The translations under genes and the position numbers were made by a program. DNA of 64,000 nt from Gonocerus acuteangulatus. Its lineage: Eukaryota > Arthropoda > Insecta > Hemiptera > Coreidae. Positions 20,306-29,974 of the stretch are shown piece by piece. A model generated the notes under the pieces. It did not search any database. It saw nothing but the letters and a program-made list of their open reading frames with translations, and had not been told where the DNA came from. How positions within the stretch are numbered: position 1 is the first letter of the stretch; every line of letters starts with the position of its first letter. Location of the stretch: positions 156,201,773 through 156,265,772 of the forward strand of contig OX328123.1 of NCBI GenBank assembly GCA_946811695.1, given 5' to 3'.

Positions 20306-22085
20306 TCAGTTGGGCTGATTAATTCTGCCGCTTCCAAAAAGTCTTGCTATTTGTTTGGGGTCATCGGCTAATATTTCATCAATAGAGTCTGATAGCTGAT
20401 GTTGTTCTTTTAAATGTTCATAAGCCCTGCAATTCGTCAAAATATGCTTAACTGTGAGTTGCACATTGCACGACCCGCACACCGGAGGCGCATTCTTTGA
20501 CATGAGGAAGGATTGAGTGAGGTTTGTGTGACCTATTCTTAACCGGGTCAACGCCACTTCTTTTCTTCTTATCTCGTGGATTGTTGTTGTCCAAGGCTTA
20601 ACACTTCTTTTAATCTAGCGAAGTTTGTTACCCCTCGCACCTTCCCAGTCTGCTTGCCATGCACCCCAAACCGCGGCACGCGAATGCGCAATCATATCGT
20701 TCTCTGGAACTTTATGCAGCGGTATTCCCTCTCTAACTGCTCTCTTCGCCAAAGTGGCTACTTGCTCGTTTTTATGAATACCACAGTGTCCGGGAATCCA
20801 GACAAAGGTCACTTTCTTTTTCAGTTGATGTAATTTATGAATTGTTTCTAGTATATTTATTACTTGTGACTGCGTTGAGTATGGATCACCTATAGCAAGG
20901 AGAGCAGAAAGAGAGTCTGTACGTATTACTTGTGGGTGCGTTGAGTATGGATCACCTATAGCAAGGAGAGCAGAAAGAGAGTCTGTACATATTACTTGTG
21001 ACTGCGTTGAGTATGGATCACCTATAGCAAGGAGAGCAGAAAGAGAGTCTGTACGTATTACTTGTGGGTGCGTTGAGTATGGATCACCTATAGCAAGGAG
21101 AGTTGAAAGAGAGTCTGTGCATATTACTTGTGACTGCGTTGAGTATGGATCACCTATAGCAAGGAGAGCAGAAAGAGAGTCTGTACATATTACTTGTGAC
21201 TGCGTTGAGTATGGATCACCTATAGCAAGGAGAGCAGAAAGAGAGTCTGTACGTATTACTTGTGGGTGCGTTGAGTATGGATCACCTATAGCAAGGAGAG
21301 CAGAAAGAGAGTCTGTACATATTACTTGTGACTGCGTTGAGTATGGATCACCTATAGCAAGGAGAGCAGAAAGAGAGTCTGTACGTATTACTTGTGGGTG
21401 CGTTGAGTATGGATCACCTATAGCAAGGAGAGTTGAAAGAGAGTCTGTGCATATTACTTGTGACTGCGTTGAGTATGGATCACCTATAGCAAGGAGAGCA
21501 GAAAGAGAGTCTGTACATATTACTTGTGACTGCGTTGAGTATGGATCACCTATAGCAAGGAGAGCAGAAAGAGAGTCTGTGCATATTACTTGTGACTGCG
21601 TTGAGTATGGATCACCTATAGCAAGGAGAGCAGAAAGAGAGTCTGTACGTATTACTTGTGGGTGCGTTGAGTATGGATCACCTATAGCAAGGAGAGCAGA
21701 AAGAGAGTCTGTGCATATTACTTGTGACTGCGTTGAGTATGGATCACCTATAGCAAGGAGAGCAGAAAGAGAGTCTGTACATATCATGAAATGGGACTCT
21801 ATTGTTGAACTGATATTTAGAGCTTTATCAATAGCAAGTAGCTCAGCTGTATAATTACTGGAGACCGCCGGGAGACCGAACATGTAAGATTCTGACGAGG
21901 TAAGTACATCTGCCCCAACTCCAAGATTGTCTTTGGATCCATCCGTGTAAATTTCTTGTCCTTCAGCCAGTATGTTCATTAATTTTCTGTATTCCACGGG
22001 AAATATGTAAGGGTCTGTGTTATTTTTTGTATACTTAGTGAGGCTGAAGTTAATGCAATGATGGGGTAATAACCAGGGTTCTATG
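20306..22085 (-). pseudogene. Non-LTR retrotransposon RNase H domain with a 14-fold internal repeat
   Basis: The minus-strand frame from about 22085 to 20615 shows RNase H motifs: IYTDGSKDN (first Asp), NYTAELLAID (Glu), CTDSLSALLAI (second Asp) and FVWIPGHCGIHKNEQVATLAK. In the last motif the usual NExAD Asp is Ala, so the enzyme should be inactive. The segment with the second Asp is repeated in tandem (20859-21786). After a frame break, 20557-20306 carries RLRIGHTNLTQSFL and a Cys-Cys-His-Cys finger (CGSCN, HILTNC), the usual tail of such ORF2 proteins. The reverse transcriptase is absent: the copy is 5'-truncated near 22090. Confidence 0.88.
20859..21786 (-). repeat. 66-bp (22-codon) tandem repeat, 14 units, higher-order period of 5
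   Basis: Each unit encodes I-C/R-TDSLSALLAIGDPYST followed by QSQV or HPQV. Scored on codon variants, the plus-strand unit order is C B C T A, C B C T A, A C B A (T carries SLSTLL, B carries HPQV with Cys, C carries Arg), so groups of five were duplicated as 330-bp blocks. No unit contains a stop or frameshift. The array lies inside the RNase H fold and duplicates a catalytic Asp segment. Confidence 0.93.
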
Positions 22086-22359
22086 AACGTAACAGATTAC
22101 TAAATGTTTACATTACTAAATTTTTACATTTTTAGAAACTTCGGGGTGATTATTCCCATTTGATTACAAAACGAATTAATTCGTTTACAATTTTTTGGAC
22201 TATCCAATGCAGACTCCGTACAACGCACAGAGGAACGAAATGCTGATTTTTCGGACATGGTTTTTTAAGTGTTAGGATTCTAGCATAAACAGTGCGTAAA
22301 CTTAACTCCATTTAATTTAAAGACTGGGAAAACATGTAATTTTAAAAATATTTAATTTT

Positions 22360-22695
22360 TAGCATAATATGCTTTAGCGGAGTCTAAACTGAAAAAAAAA
22401 ACGTTACAAAAAAGTGTCCGCTGGCGTTCGCACATGCGCAGTGGCTTGGTCATGTACGAAAAAGAAGAATGTTATGTGTCACAAAAAAGTGTCCGCTGGC
22501 GTTCGCGTATGCGCAATGCCTGTATGTTATAGAGTTCATTACAAAGGTTTATCGGGTGGACCTAGCGTTTCACAAGAAGGTTCCGCTGGCGTTCGCGCAT
22601 GCGTGGTGGTCATGTACGAAAAAGAAGATTATATGTCATACAGTACATTACATATTTACATATGTTCCTGAATTTGAGCAGAAGGCTCTAAACGA
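22360..22695 (+). repeat. Dispersed repeat with GCATGCGC palindromes (copy 2)
   Basis: Inverted relative to 17782-18222. It contains three modules of GTCCGCTGGCGTTCGC followed by a variant of ACATGCGCAGTGG and CATGTACGAAAAAGAAGA. It ends with CTGAATTTGAGCAGAAGGCT. The palindromes are more decayed than in copy 1. Confidence 0.75.
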
Positions 22696-22734
22696 TTTTT
22701 TTTTTTTTTTTAATTAAAAAATTCTACCGCCGTT

Positions 22735-22861
22735 ATTTTCCTGATCTATTGATTCTGAATCGTGAAATGCTTTATTCATTCTTCCGGATTGCATCACGAG
22801 GTCAATCTCATAAGCGGGGTTCCTCCCTATGGATGGATGGAGGGAGGAACCGCGGTAAAAT
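22735..22861 (+). mobile_element. Family H 3' end fragment
   Basis: Contains the family H 3' text (TTCCGGATTGCATCACGAGG, then CTCATAAGCGG) and the terminal hairpin with arms GGTTCCTCCCTAT and GGAGGGAGGAACC, ending CGCGGTAAAA. Confidence 0.65.
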
Positions 22862-23030
22862 AGAATACTTATTCATTCCCTACAACAGATAGAGATAAAT
22901 ATGTTTTATTTTGAACAAATATATATTTATACAATTTTTTTTGCAATACTCATACATTTTTTTCTAATGTTCTTACATTCGTTGTCAATAATAAATGGAC
23001 ATTAAACAATTTAAATAAATAATTTTTTTA

Positions 23031-23385
23031 CTCTGCGGCCATCGGATTGTCGAGCTTCACCTGAAATTTTTTCAATGGTCACCAAACAGTTTTTAATTAT
23101 GTTTTGTCCATTAATTAGCACTTTGTGTACTGTAACAGGCATATAGTACCAACCGTAATGCCTGACAAATAGCTCTCTTTATTTACAACCAGCCAAATAC
23201 TGCTTTCTGTATTTATTATTATTTTCTTTTAATGTTCAAATACTTCCTAAAAGTGAATTGAGTAGAAAGGAACATGACTAACACCATGAAGGTTTCAAGC
23301 TACTTATATTCGGCTGTGGTTTCATTCCCGTTTCTATTTAATTTTCGTGAAACGTCTCCGTTTCTGACCCCTCGAGATATATATA
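23031..23385 (-). pseudogene. Duplicated segment, copy 1: coding relic of unknown family
   Basis: About 999 bp upstream of its partner. The minus-strand frame near 23180-23055 reads ELFVRHYGWYYMPVTVHKVL and INGQNIIKNCLVTIEKISGE, which looks like protein-coding sequence and recalls a conserved segment I have seen in arthropod transposon-associated proteins; I cannot name the family. Compared with copy 2 it lacks two blocks, one of 249 bp between GATTGT repeats (junction 23050) and one of about 565 bp (junction about 23341). Confidence 0.55.
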
Positions 23386-23458
23386 TTTTTTTTTTTGGGG
23401 GGGGGGGATTTTTAACGGTGCATCTCACCAAATATATATATGTGTGTGTGTGTGTGTT

Positions 23459-23691
23459 TTGTTTTAAGTTACTTCGCTGGGGTTTAAATGATTGATTGGT
23501 GAGACGGCTTCTCTCTCCAGCTGTGTTCTTTCTCTCCTTTCTGCAATATTTCGCCGATTTCTTCTCTGGCTTCGTCAGGCTGACTTCATCCATCCTCGCC
23601 AACCATCAAGGAAGCCGGAGAAAAAACCGGCGAAATATTGCAGAAAGGAGAGAAAGAACACCGCTGGAGAGAGAAGCCGTCTCACCAATCA

Positions 23692-23695
<4 letters not shown>
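23459..23695 (-). mobile_element. Family G hairpin element
   Basis: It lies between GT/TA-rich tracts. The arms carry GAGACGGCTTCTCTCTCCAG with CTTTCTGCAATATTTCGCCG and their complements (right arm about 23610-23690). The left arm, read on the minus strand, holds a hammerhead-like core (separate entry); in the right arm the CTGANGA box is lost. Confidence 0.65.
23543..23580 (-). ncRNA. Hammerhead-like motif (family G left arm)
   Basis: On the minus strand CTGACGA (23572-23578) is followed by GCC...GGC stem II, then GAAATATT (23545-23552). Core boxes are intact, but stem II has only three firm pairs and helix I two, so it is a weaker candidate than 27913-27956. Confidence 0.35.
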
Positions 23696-23764
<69 letters not shown>

Positions 23765-23769
23765 ATAAA

Positions 23770-24342
23770 TAATGTTTTTACTCTGCGGCCATCGGATTGT
23801 AATCATCACTGTCTTTAGGGTCTTCATGAAAATCTTCGCTTAAACCATCGTTTACCGTTATTGACATGGTTTCAGAAAGTAAACTTTCTTTGCCTGATTT
23901 GTGTCCGTAGCGGGGTCTAAGTTCGGAAATATGAGTGCCTGATGAAATTATCAAGTTATGAAAAATGTCTTCATTATTTAATAACCTATTCATTTACGAG
24001 ACCTGAATTTTCTTGTTTTTTTTTTTTAATGGTTTTATTGAGAGATTGTTGAGCTTCACCTGAAATTTTTTCAATGGTTACCAAACAGTTTTTATTTATG
24101 TTTTGTCCATTAATTAGCACTTTGTGTACTGTAACAGGCATATAGTACCAACCGTAATGCCTGACAAATAGCTCTCTTTATTTACAACCAGCCAAATACT
24201 GCTTTCTGTATTTGTTATGATTTTCTTTTAATGTTCAAATACTTCCTAAAAGTGAATTGAGCAGAAAGGAACATGACTAACACCATGAAGGTTTCAAGCT
24301 ACTTACATTCGGCTGTGGTTTCATTCCCGTTTCTATTTAATC
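23770..24342 (-). pseudogene. Duplicated segment, copy 2: longer version of the unknown coding relic
   Basis: The minus strand shows the same WYYMPVTVHKVL segment (around 24180-24050), then NKTIKKKK, a frameshift in an A run, then a 71-codon frame 23993-23778 (MNRLLNNEDIFHNLIISSG to SDDYNPMAAE and a stop). It looks like the natural C-terminal part of the protein whose copy 1 is deleted. The frameshift makes it a pseudogene. Function unknown. Confidence 0.5.
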
Positions 24343-24906
24343 CTCGATAAATCTTAGTCAATTGATACTTTCTCAAAGTCTATAGGGAGTAAATATTTTG
24401 TAAGGTTTTAAGTTAATACAAAAATTAACAAAAAGAAATGTTTTTTTGGTAAAAGTCGCGTTTTTTTCCGTTAGTCGTTCCACTCTGCAGGGGTTGCATA
24501 AGTACAAATTGTTGCGGATCTGATTGCGCAAGAATTGCAGCTTAATAACTGCATCAGGCTGATGTTCTCATTGCGACATCTTCACTCTTCACCTCTGCGC
24601 TGTTGCGCAGCCTCAACCTTTAACTGTGACATCACACCGCGCAATAACATATTTATTGATTCTTTGAAATATGTTATAAACTTGTTGAAATGGGGAAATG
24701 TCTCGAGAGGAATACAATCTCATTGGTTATTCATGTTGAGAAATTTTCAATTTTGATTAAAATTACTCTGCACTTATTTATATTTAATTATAGAAATAAT
24801 GCGTTCAAACTCTTCAAAATAATTCACTTTTAGTGCGAAGTATTATTTATTATTAATAAGTAATAATATTAACGCATTGACATTTTTTTTCAACAACAAA
24901 GTGACA
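24343..24906. other. Segment present in copy 2 but absent from copy 1 of the duplication
   Basis: About 565 bp with no terminal inverted repeats. The junctions share AAT, so a deletion in copy 1 explains it better than a transposon insertion in copy 2. No gene recognised; a 73-codon plus-strand frame at 24535-24756 has no recognisable motif. Confidence 0.5.
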
Positions 24907-25017
24907 AATTTTCGTGAAACGTCTCCGTTTCTGACCCCTCGAGATATATTTTTTTTGGGGGGGGGGCATTTTTAAAGGTGCATCTCACCAAATATATATA
25001 TGTGTGTGTGTGTGTGT

Positions 25018-25216
25018 GTTTTGTTTTAAGTTACTTCGCTGGGGTTTAAATGATTGATTGGTGAGACGGCTTCTCTCTCCAGTCTGTCTGGCTTCGTCAG
25101 GCTGACTTCATCCATCCTCGCCAACCATCAAGGAAGCCGGAGAAAAAACCGGCGAAATATTGCAGAAAGGAGAGAAAGAACACCGCTGGAGAGAGAAGCC
25201 GTCTCACCAATCAATA

Positions 25217-25218
<2 letters not shown>
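25018..25218 (+). mobile_element. Family G element with shortened left arm
   Basis: Almost identical to 23459-23695, but about 50 bp of the left arm is missing (CTCCAG joins directly to TCTGTCTGGCTTCGTCAG), so the hairpin is asymmetric and the left hammerhead loses its GAAA box. A TA tract follows at 25218-25284. Confidence 0.65.
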
Positions 25219-25289
<71 letters not shown>

Positions 25290-25299
25290 ATCACGTGTC

Positions 25300-25590
25300 T
25301 GTTTGTTTTAAAGCAATCATCTGTTTCTGATTAGCGAGTGAGAGAAGTATCCTGTAAGCTTCCTTCATCAGTAGCCGGTCACCACTCGTCCAGCTGTCCA
25401 TGTTCTCCCCAGCTCTGGCGAATAGCTGCTCCCAATCCTTGTACAACCAGGCCTTCTTCTCTATCATCTCGCGGAAGGCAGCCTATGCCTTGGTAATGTC
25501 AGCAGGAAAATTGATTGTATTCCAGTTTCCGGGTACATGGCATTGTTAGGAGTATATTTCGGCAGCCCTAAGAGATGCTTTAGGAAAGAT
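25300..25590 (-). pseudogene. Protein-coding relic of unrecognised family
   Basis: One minus-strand frame reads EIFPKASLRAAEIYS, stop, QCHVPGNWNTINFPADITKA, stop, then AAFREMIEKKAWLYKDWEQL and ARAGENMDSWTSGDRLLMKE, ending IALKQTDT. The GC content and amino-acid make-up differ from the AT-rich surroundings and look like real coding sequence with two point stops. I do not recognise the family; it starts beside a TA tract, so it may be a captured or transposon-borne fragment. Confidence 0.45.
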
Positions 25591-25861
25591 CTCTTTATGT
25601 AAATAAATAATAAGCAGCTTTATTGGGAATCTCTTGGAACTGAATCCTTTCCTTTGAGCGAGGACAGGGGTTTATACCACAGCATTCCGACAGAAATAAA
25701 TTCACAGAATTCATTGACAATCCAATGCAAATTACACATAGTTATATAAATTAATAAAATACTTTAATAAATACGAGACTTTTTTTATTATTATTTATTT
25801 GGTAAATGTACGTACATCAACTGTCATCAAGTTTGTTGACTCAGATAATTATTAAGTCCCG

Positions 25862-26240
25862 ATTTTAAATGGCACAACTTCAGGAGCGTGTAGGGGGCCA
25901 AAAAACTAAGACAAAAAGTCCTTTCTGTGATGTATGCAGCGTTATTTGTGGAGTTCTCGATTTCGTAGAAGGTAGAAATATAATGTCTCTCCAGTGTTTT
26001 TCAAAGTATTTATTAGCAAAAGCTTTTCGAGAACATGGTTCTCATCGTCAGCTCATTACCTCACACCTGTTCGGAGAGGCTGTTAGCAGTACTACCGGTG
26101 GAGTAATAGATGCACTGACGATGAGAACCATGTTCTCGAAAAGCTTTTGCTAATAAATACTTTGAAAAACAGTGGAGAGACATTATTTTTCTACCTTCTA
26201 CGAAAAAGTCCTTTAGAGATTTGCTCGTTTTTGCTTCGTT
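25862..26240 (+). mobile_element. DNA-transposon end split by a foldback element
   Basis: CCCGATTTTAAATGGC and CTTCAGGAGCGTGTAGGG match, in complement, the element end at 28863-28976 that finishes with GGGACACCCTGTATA. Here the sequence is interrupted at 25925-26202 and resumes with TTTAGAGATTTGCTCG and GCAGAAAATCGCAAAAC, also present at the other locus. Confidence 0.65.
25925..26202. mobile_element. 278-bp foldback element with 12-bp target duplication
   Basis: Direct repeats AAAAAGTCCTTT flank it (25913-25924 and 26203-26214). Inverted arms of about 90 bp (about 25964-26056 and 26113-26202) run from CGTAGAAGGTAGAAAT through AAAAGCTTTTCGAGAACATG. A 39-bp leader (CTGTGATGTATGCAGCG...) lies outside the left arm only. 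A truncated copy is at 41582-41661. Confidence 0.8.
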
Positions 26241-26249
26241 TTGCAGAAA

Positions 26250-27140
26250 ATCGCAAAACCAGAAACGAAACAAGTTTTTATTTTTGTTCTTACTTATTTA
26301 AATTTTCAATGGAAAAAAATTGTCATTGCGAAATGTTTCAAGAAACCAATTACTAAAATTCAATCTCTTGATGCTGATATAGTTTTCGTGTACGGTTTCT
26401 GCAACGGTAATGCTTTAGAAGCGGTGCGAGAGTATGGACGCCGATTCTGAAATAGAAGAGCGCTTAATCGACGAGTCTTTTTGTTAACTTTTAATAGACA
26501 ACGAGAGACTGGTTCATTCTTACTCCATAATGAAGGCGACCAATTCCAGGGAGCATTAAGAGCAGATCGTCGGCGAAGAAATTGAGTCCAACGCCTGCAT
26601 TAGGAATATCCCAGCTGGCAATATGACGAACTTTAAAAGGTGATCGCCAACCGTACCATCTTCAAATATTGCAGAATTTATAACTTCAAATTATGCGAAG
26701 ATATTGCATTTTAGTAATTGGTTTCTTCGCATAGGGGAATCTTAAAGCAGGAAGTTTATTCGGTGTCTATCAACTCAAGAGAGCAACTAAGAGATCGAAT
26801 CATAGTTGAAGTGTACCTAATATCATCAGAACAGTGTTTAGCTGCAGTTCATCAAGTCAGTGCTAGATGTACTCCTTACATTTCTGCAAGAGTGCAACAT
26901 TTAATTAAGCAATTACTAAACTAAGTAAATGAAAACATAAAAAAAAAATGTAAATTAGTAAAATGATTCAGTCTCACGTCGCATCGCTTCTAAAGCATTG
27001 CCGTTGCAGAAGCGGTTCACAAAAATTATATCAGCATGAAGAGATTGAATTTTAGTAATATGTTTCTTAAAACAATTCATAATGACAACTTTTTTTCCAT
27101 TGAAAATAGAAATAACTAAGAACAAAAATGAAATCTCGTT
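26250..27140. pseudogene. Tc1/IS630-like insect transposase remnant with inverted ends
   Basis: Plus strand: LDADIVFVYGFCNGNALEAV followed by REYGRRF is the N-terminal helix-turn-helix motif common to many insect transposons (DUF4817-type, from memory). Broken downstream frames recall an EGDQFQGALR-like stretch, and 26760-26925 reads INSREQLRDRIIVEVYLISS to a stop, like a transposase C-terminus. The first 170 bp recur inverted at about 26975-27135 (LHADIIFVNRFCNGNALEAM on the minus strand). Frameshifts and internal deletions make it non-functional. Confidence 0.65.
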
Positions 27141-27277
27141 TCGTTTTAGCACTTTCCTCCAAAGGAAAGTAGCTATTGAGGTTGGACTCAAGACGGAATT
27201 TTTGAAAAATTTCTTCAAATCTTTATCGATCCTACCTAGTAGACACACAAAATCACCCCCGTTAAAATTTATATATA

Positions 27278-27323
<46 letters not shown>

Positions 27324-27366
27324 TATATATATAAGTATATATATATATATATATATACATATATAA

Positions 27367-27802
27367 CAAGAAGATGGTGTTCGAAAGCTGTGTTCTCCCT
27401 TCTGTGAGTTACGGCTGCCAAACATGTGCACTGACCAAGGAGCAAGAATCCAAGCTAGTAGTGTGGCAAAACTCCGTCCTTAGAAGCATGATGAACTACG
27501 GGAGACGGGATAAAGTCAGGGGTTCATTTATGCGGCAAGAATCTGGAGTGACAGATATAGGCCTGCATATAAAGAAAATTAAGTGGAAATGGGCTGGTCA
27601 TCTTGCCAGATTGGAGGATAGCAGGTGGACCCTGAAGGCTACGGAATGGATTCCGCTTAACTTAAGGAGGAGACGAGGAAGACCATGTAGGCGTTGGAGT
27701 GATGTCTTTAAGTCCGTTGCTGGTCCGAATTGGATGAACGTTGCCAGGAACAAAGACAAATGGAATGCAGTGTTGGAAGAAACAGGGAACTCCACTTCCT
27801 AG
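27367..27802 (+). pseudogene. RTE-like LINE, C-terminal end of ORF2
   Basis: A 142-codon open frame (27374-27802) reads MVFESCVLPSVSYGCQTCAL, then KWKWAGHLARLEDSRWTLKA, then RRRRGRPCRRWSDVFKSVAG and PNWMNVARNKDKWNAV. The order (VLYGCET-like, KWxWAGHxAR, RGRPxxRW, AGPNWM) is typical of the thumb and tail of RTE-clade reverse transcriptases. The catalytic domain is missing because the copy starts abruptly at a TA tract. No stops in this part, so the insertion is fairly young. Confidence 0.85.
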
Positions 27803-27885
27803 TTGGGTTGGTCGCCAGGGAAGTTAGACCAGGGGAGGCCTGCATGAGAATGGCGGTGGTAGCCAAGGGAATGAATTCATTCCCT

Positions 27886-28003
27886 TGGCTACCACCGAGG
27901 AAGAAACAAGTACCTGGCTGAAGAAGATGGAGATAAATCCATCGAAATATTCTAGGAAGAAGTGAGGAGGAGTACCACCGCTGGAGAAAAATGCCGTTCC
28001 ACC

Positions 28004-28005
<2 letters not shown>
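27886..28005 (+). mobile_element. Half family G element (right arm)
   Basis: Begins with CTACCACCGAGGAAGAAAC and runs through the hammerhead core to CGCTGGAGAAAAATGCCGTT next to TA repeats. Its complement is the other half at 53593-53720. Confidence 0.6.
27913..27956 (+). ncRNA. Hammerhead-ribozyme-like motif, best candidate
   Basis: Helix I strand CCTGG (27913-27917) precedes CTGAAGA (27918-27924); stem II GATGGA (27926-27931) pairs perfectly with TCCATC (27938-27943) across a GATAAA loop; GAAA (27944-27947) follows; TATT leads into CTAGG (27952-27956), which pairs fully with CCTGG (one G-U). All core boxes and helices I and II are present. Helix III is only the self-complementary AUAU, so cleavage would be expected from dimers or multimers. 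Activity is inferred from structure. Confidence 0.6.
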
Positions 28006-28059
<54 letters not shown>

Positions 28060-28862
28060 CATGTGTCTGTTAACACGATAGCGACCAGAGTTTTTGTTTT
28101 TTCGTCACGAAACTTGGTATATAGCATTCAATTAGCAAACGATTGAACGAGTTCGTTAACCACCGAAGTCGGTCCAACGGAAGGGGGATTTACCCCGGAC
28201 CCAAAACACTAATTTGACCATGTCAGCCGTAATATATGTTATATTTCAACGAAACTTGGTATTCGTAGCGGTAATATAGAGAGAAAAGTGAGATATAAAA
28301 ATGAACTAAATCGGTTCATTAGGAGGGGGGGTTTACTCCGGACCCACAATACCAATTCGGCACTACCAGCCGTGATTTTGGTATATTTCAACAAATCTCG
28401 GTATTCGTAGTGGTAATCTACAGGTAAATATGTGTTGTAAAAATAAACTAAATCGGTTCATTAGGAGGGGGGTTTACTCCAGACCCAAATAACTAATATG
28501 CTAACTCATGAGAAAGAAGTGTTGTAAAAATGAGCTGAATCGGTCAATCGGAAAGGGGGGTTTACTTTTTAATATATTTCAACAGAAAAGCCCGCCAGAC
28601 GTAGGTGCACAGAGCCGCCACAAGGAGCGCTTTCTACCAATAGAGGGACTGTATTCTGTTCCTGCGTTAGATCAAAATACGATAATATGAGGTTTTTTGT
28701 ATTTATTACGTAGTGTAGTAGGTACCATGTGTAAACATAACTCTGGAAGCAAATTAATAATTGATCAGTTACTCATTACAAATTTAAAAGAGAACTATTC
28801 ATGTTTTTATTTTATTTATGTAGGATATTTTAGTTATGCAGCTCCTGCGTGACGGACTTTTT

Positions 28863-28976
28863 GTTTTGCGATTTTCTCCAAAACGAAAATATCTGTAAAG
28901 GTCCTTTTGTCTTAGTTTTTCGATCCCCTACACGCTCCTGAAGTTTTGCCATTTAAAATCGGGACACCCTGTATAC
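28863..28976 (-). mobile_element. DNA-transposon end with GGGACACCCTGTATA terminus
   Basis: The complement of the element end at 25862, containing CCTACACGCTCCTGAAG and TTAAAATCGGGACACCC. Only about 115 bp are present, abutting the family A 5' end. This locus shows the site without the 278-bp foldback insertion. Confidence 0.6.
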
Positions 28977-29084
28977 AAGTTGATTCAAACATGAAAAGTA
29001 AAACAAAATAAAAATAATACAGTAGTTGGAAGAAACCAACCTATGTTGGTACTTCAAGAGGTGGGTAAACAAACATTTCAATGA

Positions 29085-29460
29085 TCACAATAGGATCGGC
29101 TAAGTTAGTCTCGGATAGGATCGGGGCCATTGTCTTTCAAGCCGCCTGGGAGGATTGTCTGGATGGGATTGGGAAGATAAGGATAGACCTTCAGGATTAG
29201 GATGGCAAGACGATTTGGAGTGGAACGTTTGGATACGGGTTAAAGCGAGGTCAAGGACAAATGGGATATTAAGATCATTGTGAAGAGTTTTGTTGAAAAC
29301 ATAGAAAGGGGCATTTACAATTTTACGAAGAACGTTTGACTGTATTCTGTTGATGTTTTTGCAGATCCCCAGAGTTCAAGTCTGCATGTTCATATTAGTC
29401 GAATGATTGTTTTGTATATCGTAAGTTTGTTATGAATCGATAACATAGATGAGGGTCCAA
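29085..29460 (-). pseudogene. Jockey-clade LINE, C-terminal relic
   Basis: The minus strand reads NKLTIYKTIIRLI, stop, TCRLELWGSAKTSTEYSQTF, then after a frameshift SNVLRKIVNAPFYVFNKTLH, NDLNIPFVLDLALTRIQTFH and PPRRLERQWPRSYPRLT. The YKTxIRPxxxYGxQLWG and NDLNIPxVxxE pattern is the C-terminal region of Jockey-type reverse transcriptases. At least one stop and one frameshift are present. Confidence 0.75.
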
Positions 29461-29464
29461 CAAC

Positions 29465-29955
29465 TAACAAGGGGAGTATACAGCGATGGGGTCACCGATC
29501 TGGGCCAATTTTTTTCTGGTGATTCTATATCGAAAAATAGTCGATACCTGTCCGAGCGTTCCGTCCAATGCGCCTTAGGAGCCGAGAAATAAAATAAAAT
29601 AGGTTGAAAGTGCTTTATTTTTTATATCGAGTTTAGAAAATGATATCGACATGATTCTTTCACCAATTCATTTGTTTTGGAGAGTAGATTAAAAAAAAAT
29701 ATAATCGCTAAACAATAATTTATGTTTCGTCAAAAATATGCTTAAGTTTTCAGGTAAACTAGTATTATACATTTTTTTACACCAAAAATAATAACAGATT
29801 TAAAATCAGCACCCAAGAAACCCTAAAATGGTAAAAATCGGATTATCTCAAGGGGAGATATTGAATTTCAAAATGTCACATTACTTTTTCGCTTACAAAT
29901 TTTTAGCCTCTTCCGGACTGGGAAAAATCATTATTTTTTGTTTTCAAAAATGTAT
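29465..29955. mobile_element. Left half of a foldback element (family E)
   Basis: Starts with CTAACAAGGGGAGTATACAG and GATGGGGTCACCGATC; the whole arm recurs inverted at about 41790-42175. The segment ATCGGATTATCTCAAGGGGA, in contrast, is in the same orientation at both loci (29837 and 41670). The simplest reading is a palindromic parent whose centre contains that segment: this locus keeps the left arm plus centre, the other keeps the centre plus right arm. Confidence 0.65.
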
Positions 29956-29974
29956 ATGCATATATATATTTGTT

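Larger units (their letters stand above)
27146..28862 (-). mobile_element. Family A element hosting LINE and family G fragments
   Basis: The 3' hairpin end is on the left (TTAGCACTTTCCTCC) and the 5' motif on the right (GCAGCTCCTGCGTGACGGAC). The (TA)n core is split: 27272-27363, then an RTE-like LINE tail and a half family G, then TA again at 28006-28057. Some 5' sequence near 28500 and 28830 is deleted relative to 53881-55141. Confidence 0.75.

Noticed and set aside
21117..21854. 245-codon plus-strand ORF over the 66-bp array
   Set aside because: It is the antisense shadow of the RNase H repeat; the 66-bp period keeps all frames open once one unit is open.
22414..22717. Two overlapping ORFs of 82-85 codons
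   Set aside because: They run through the tandem modules of a dispersed repeat whose second copy (17782-18222) is open on both strands as well.
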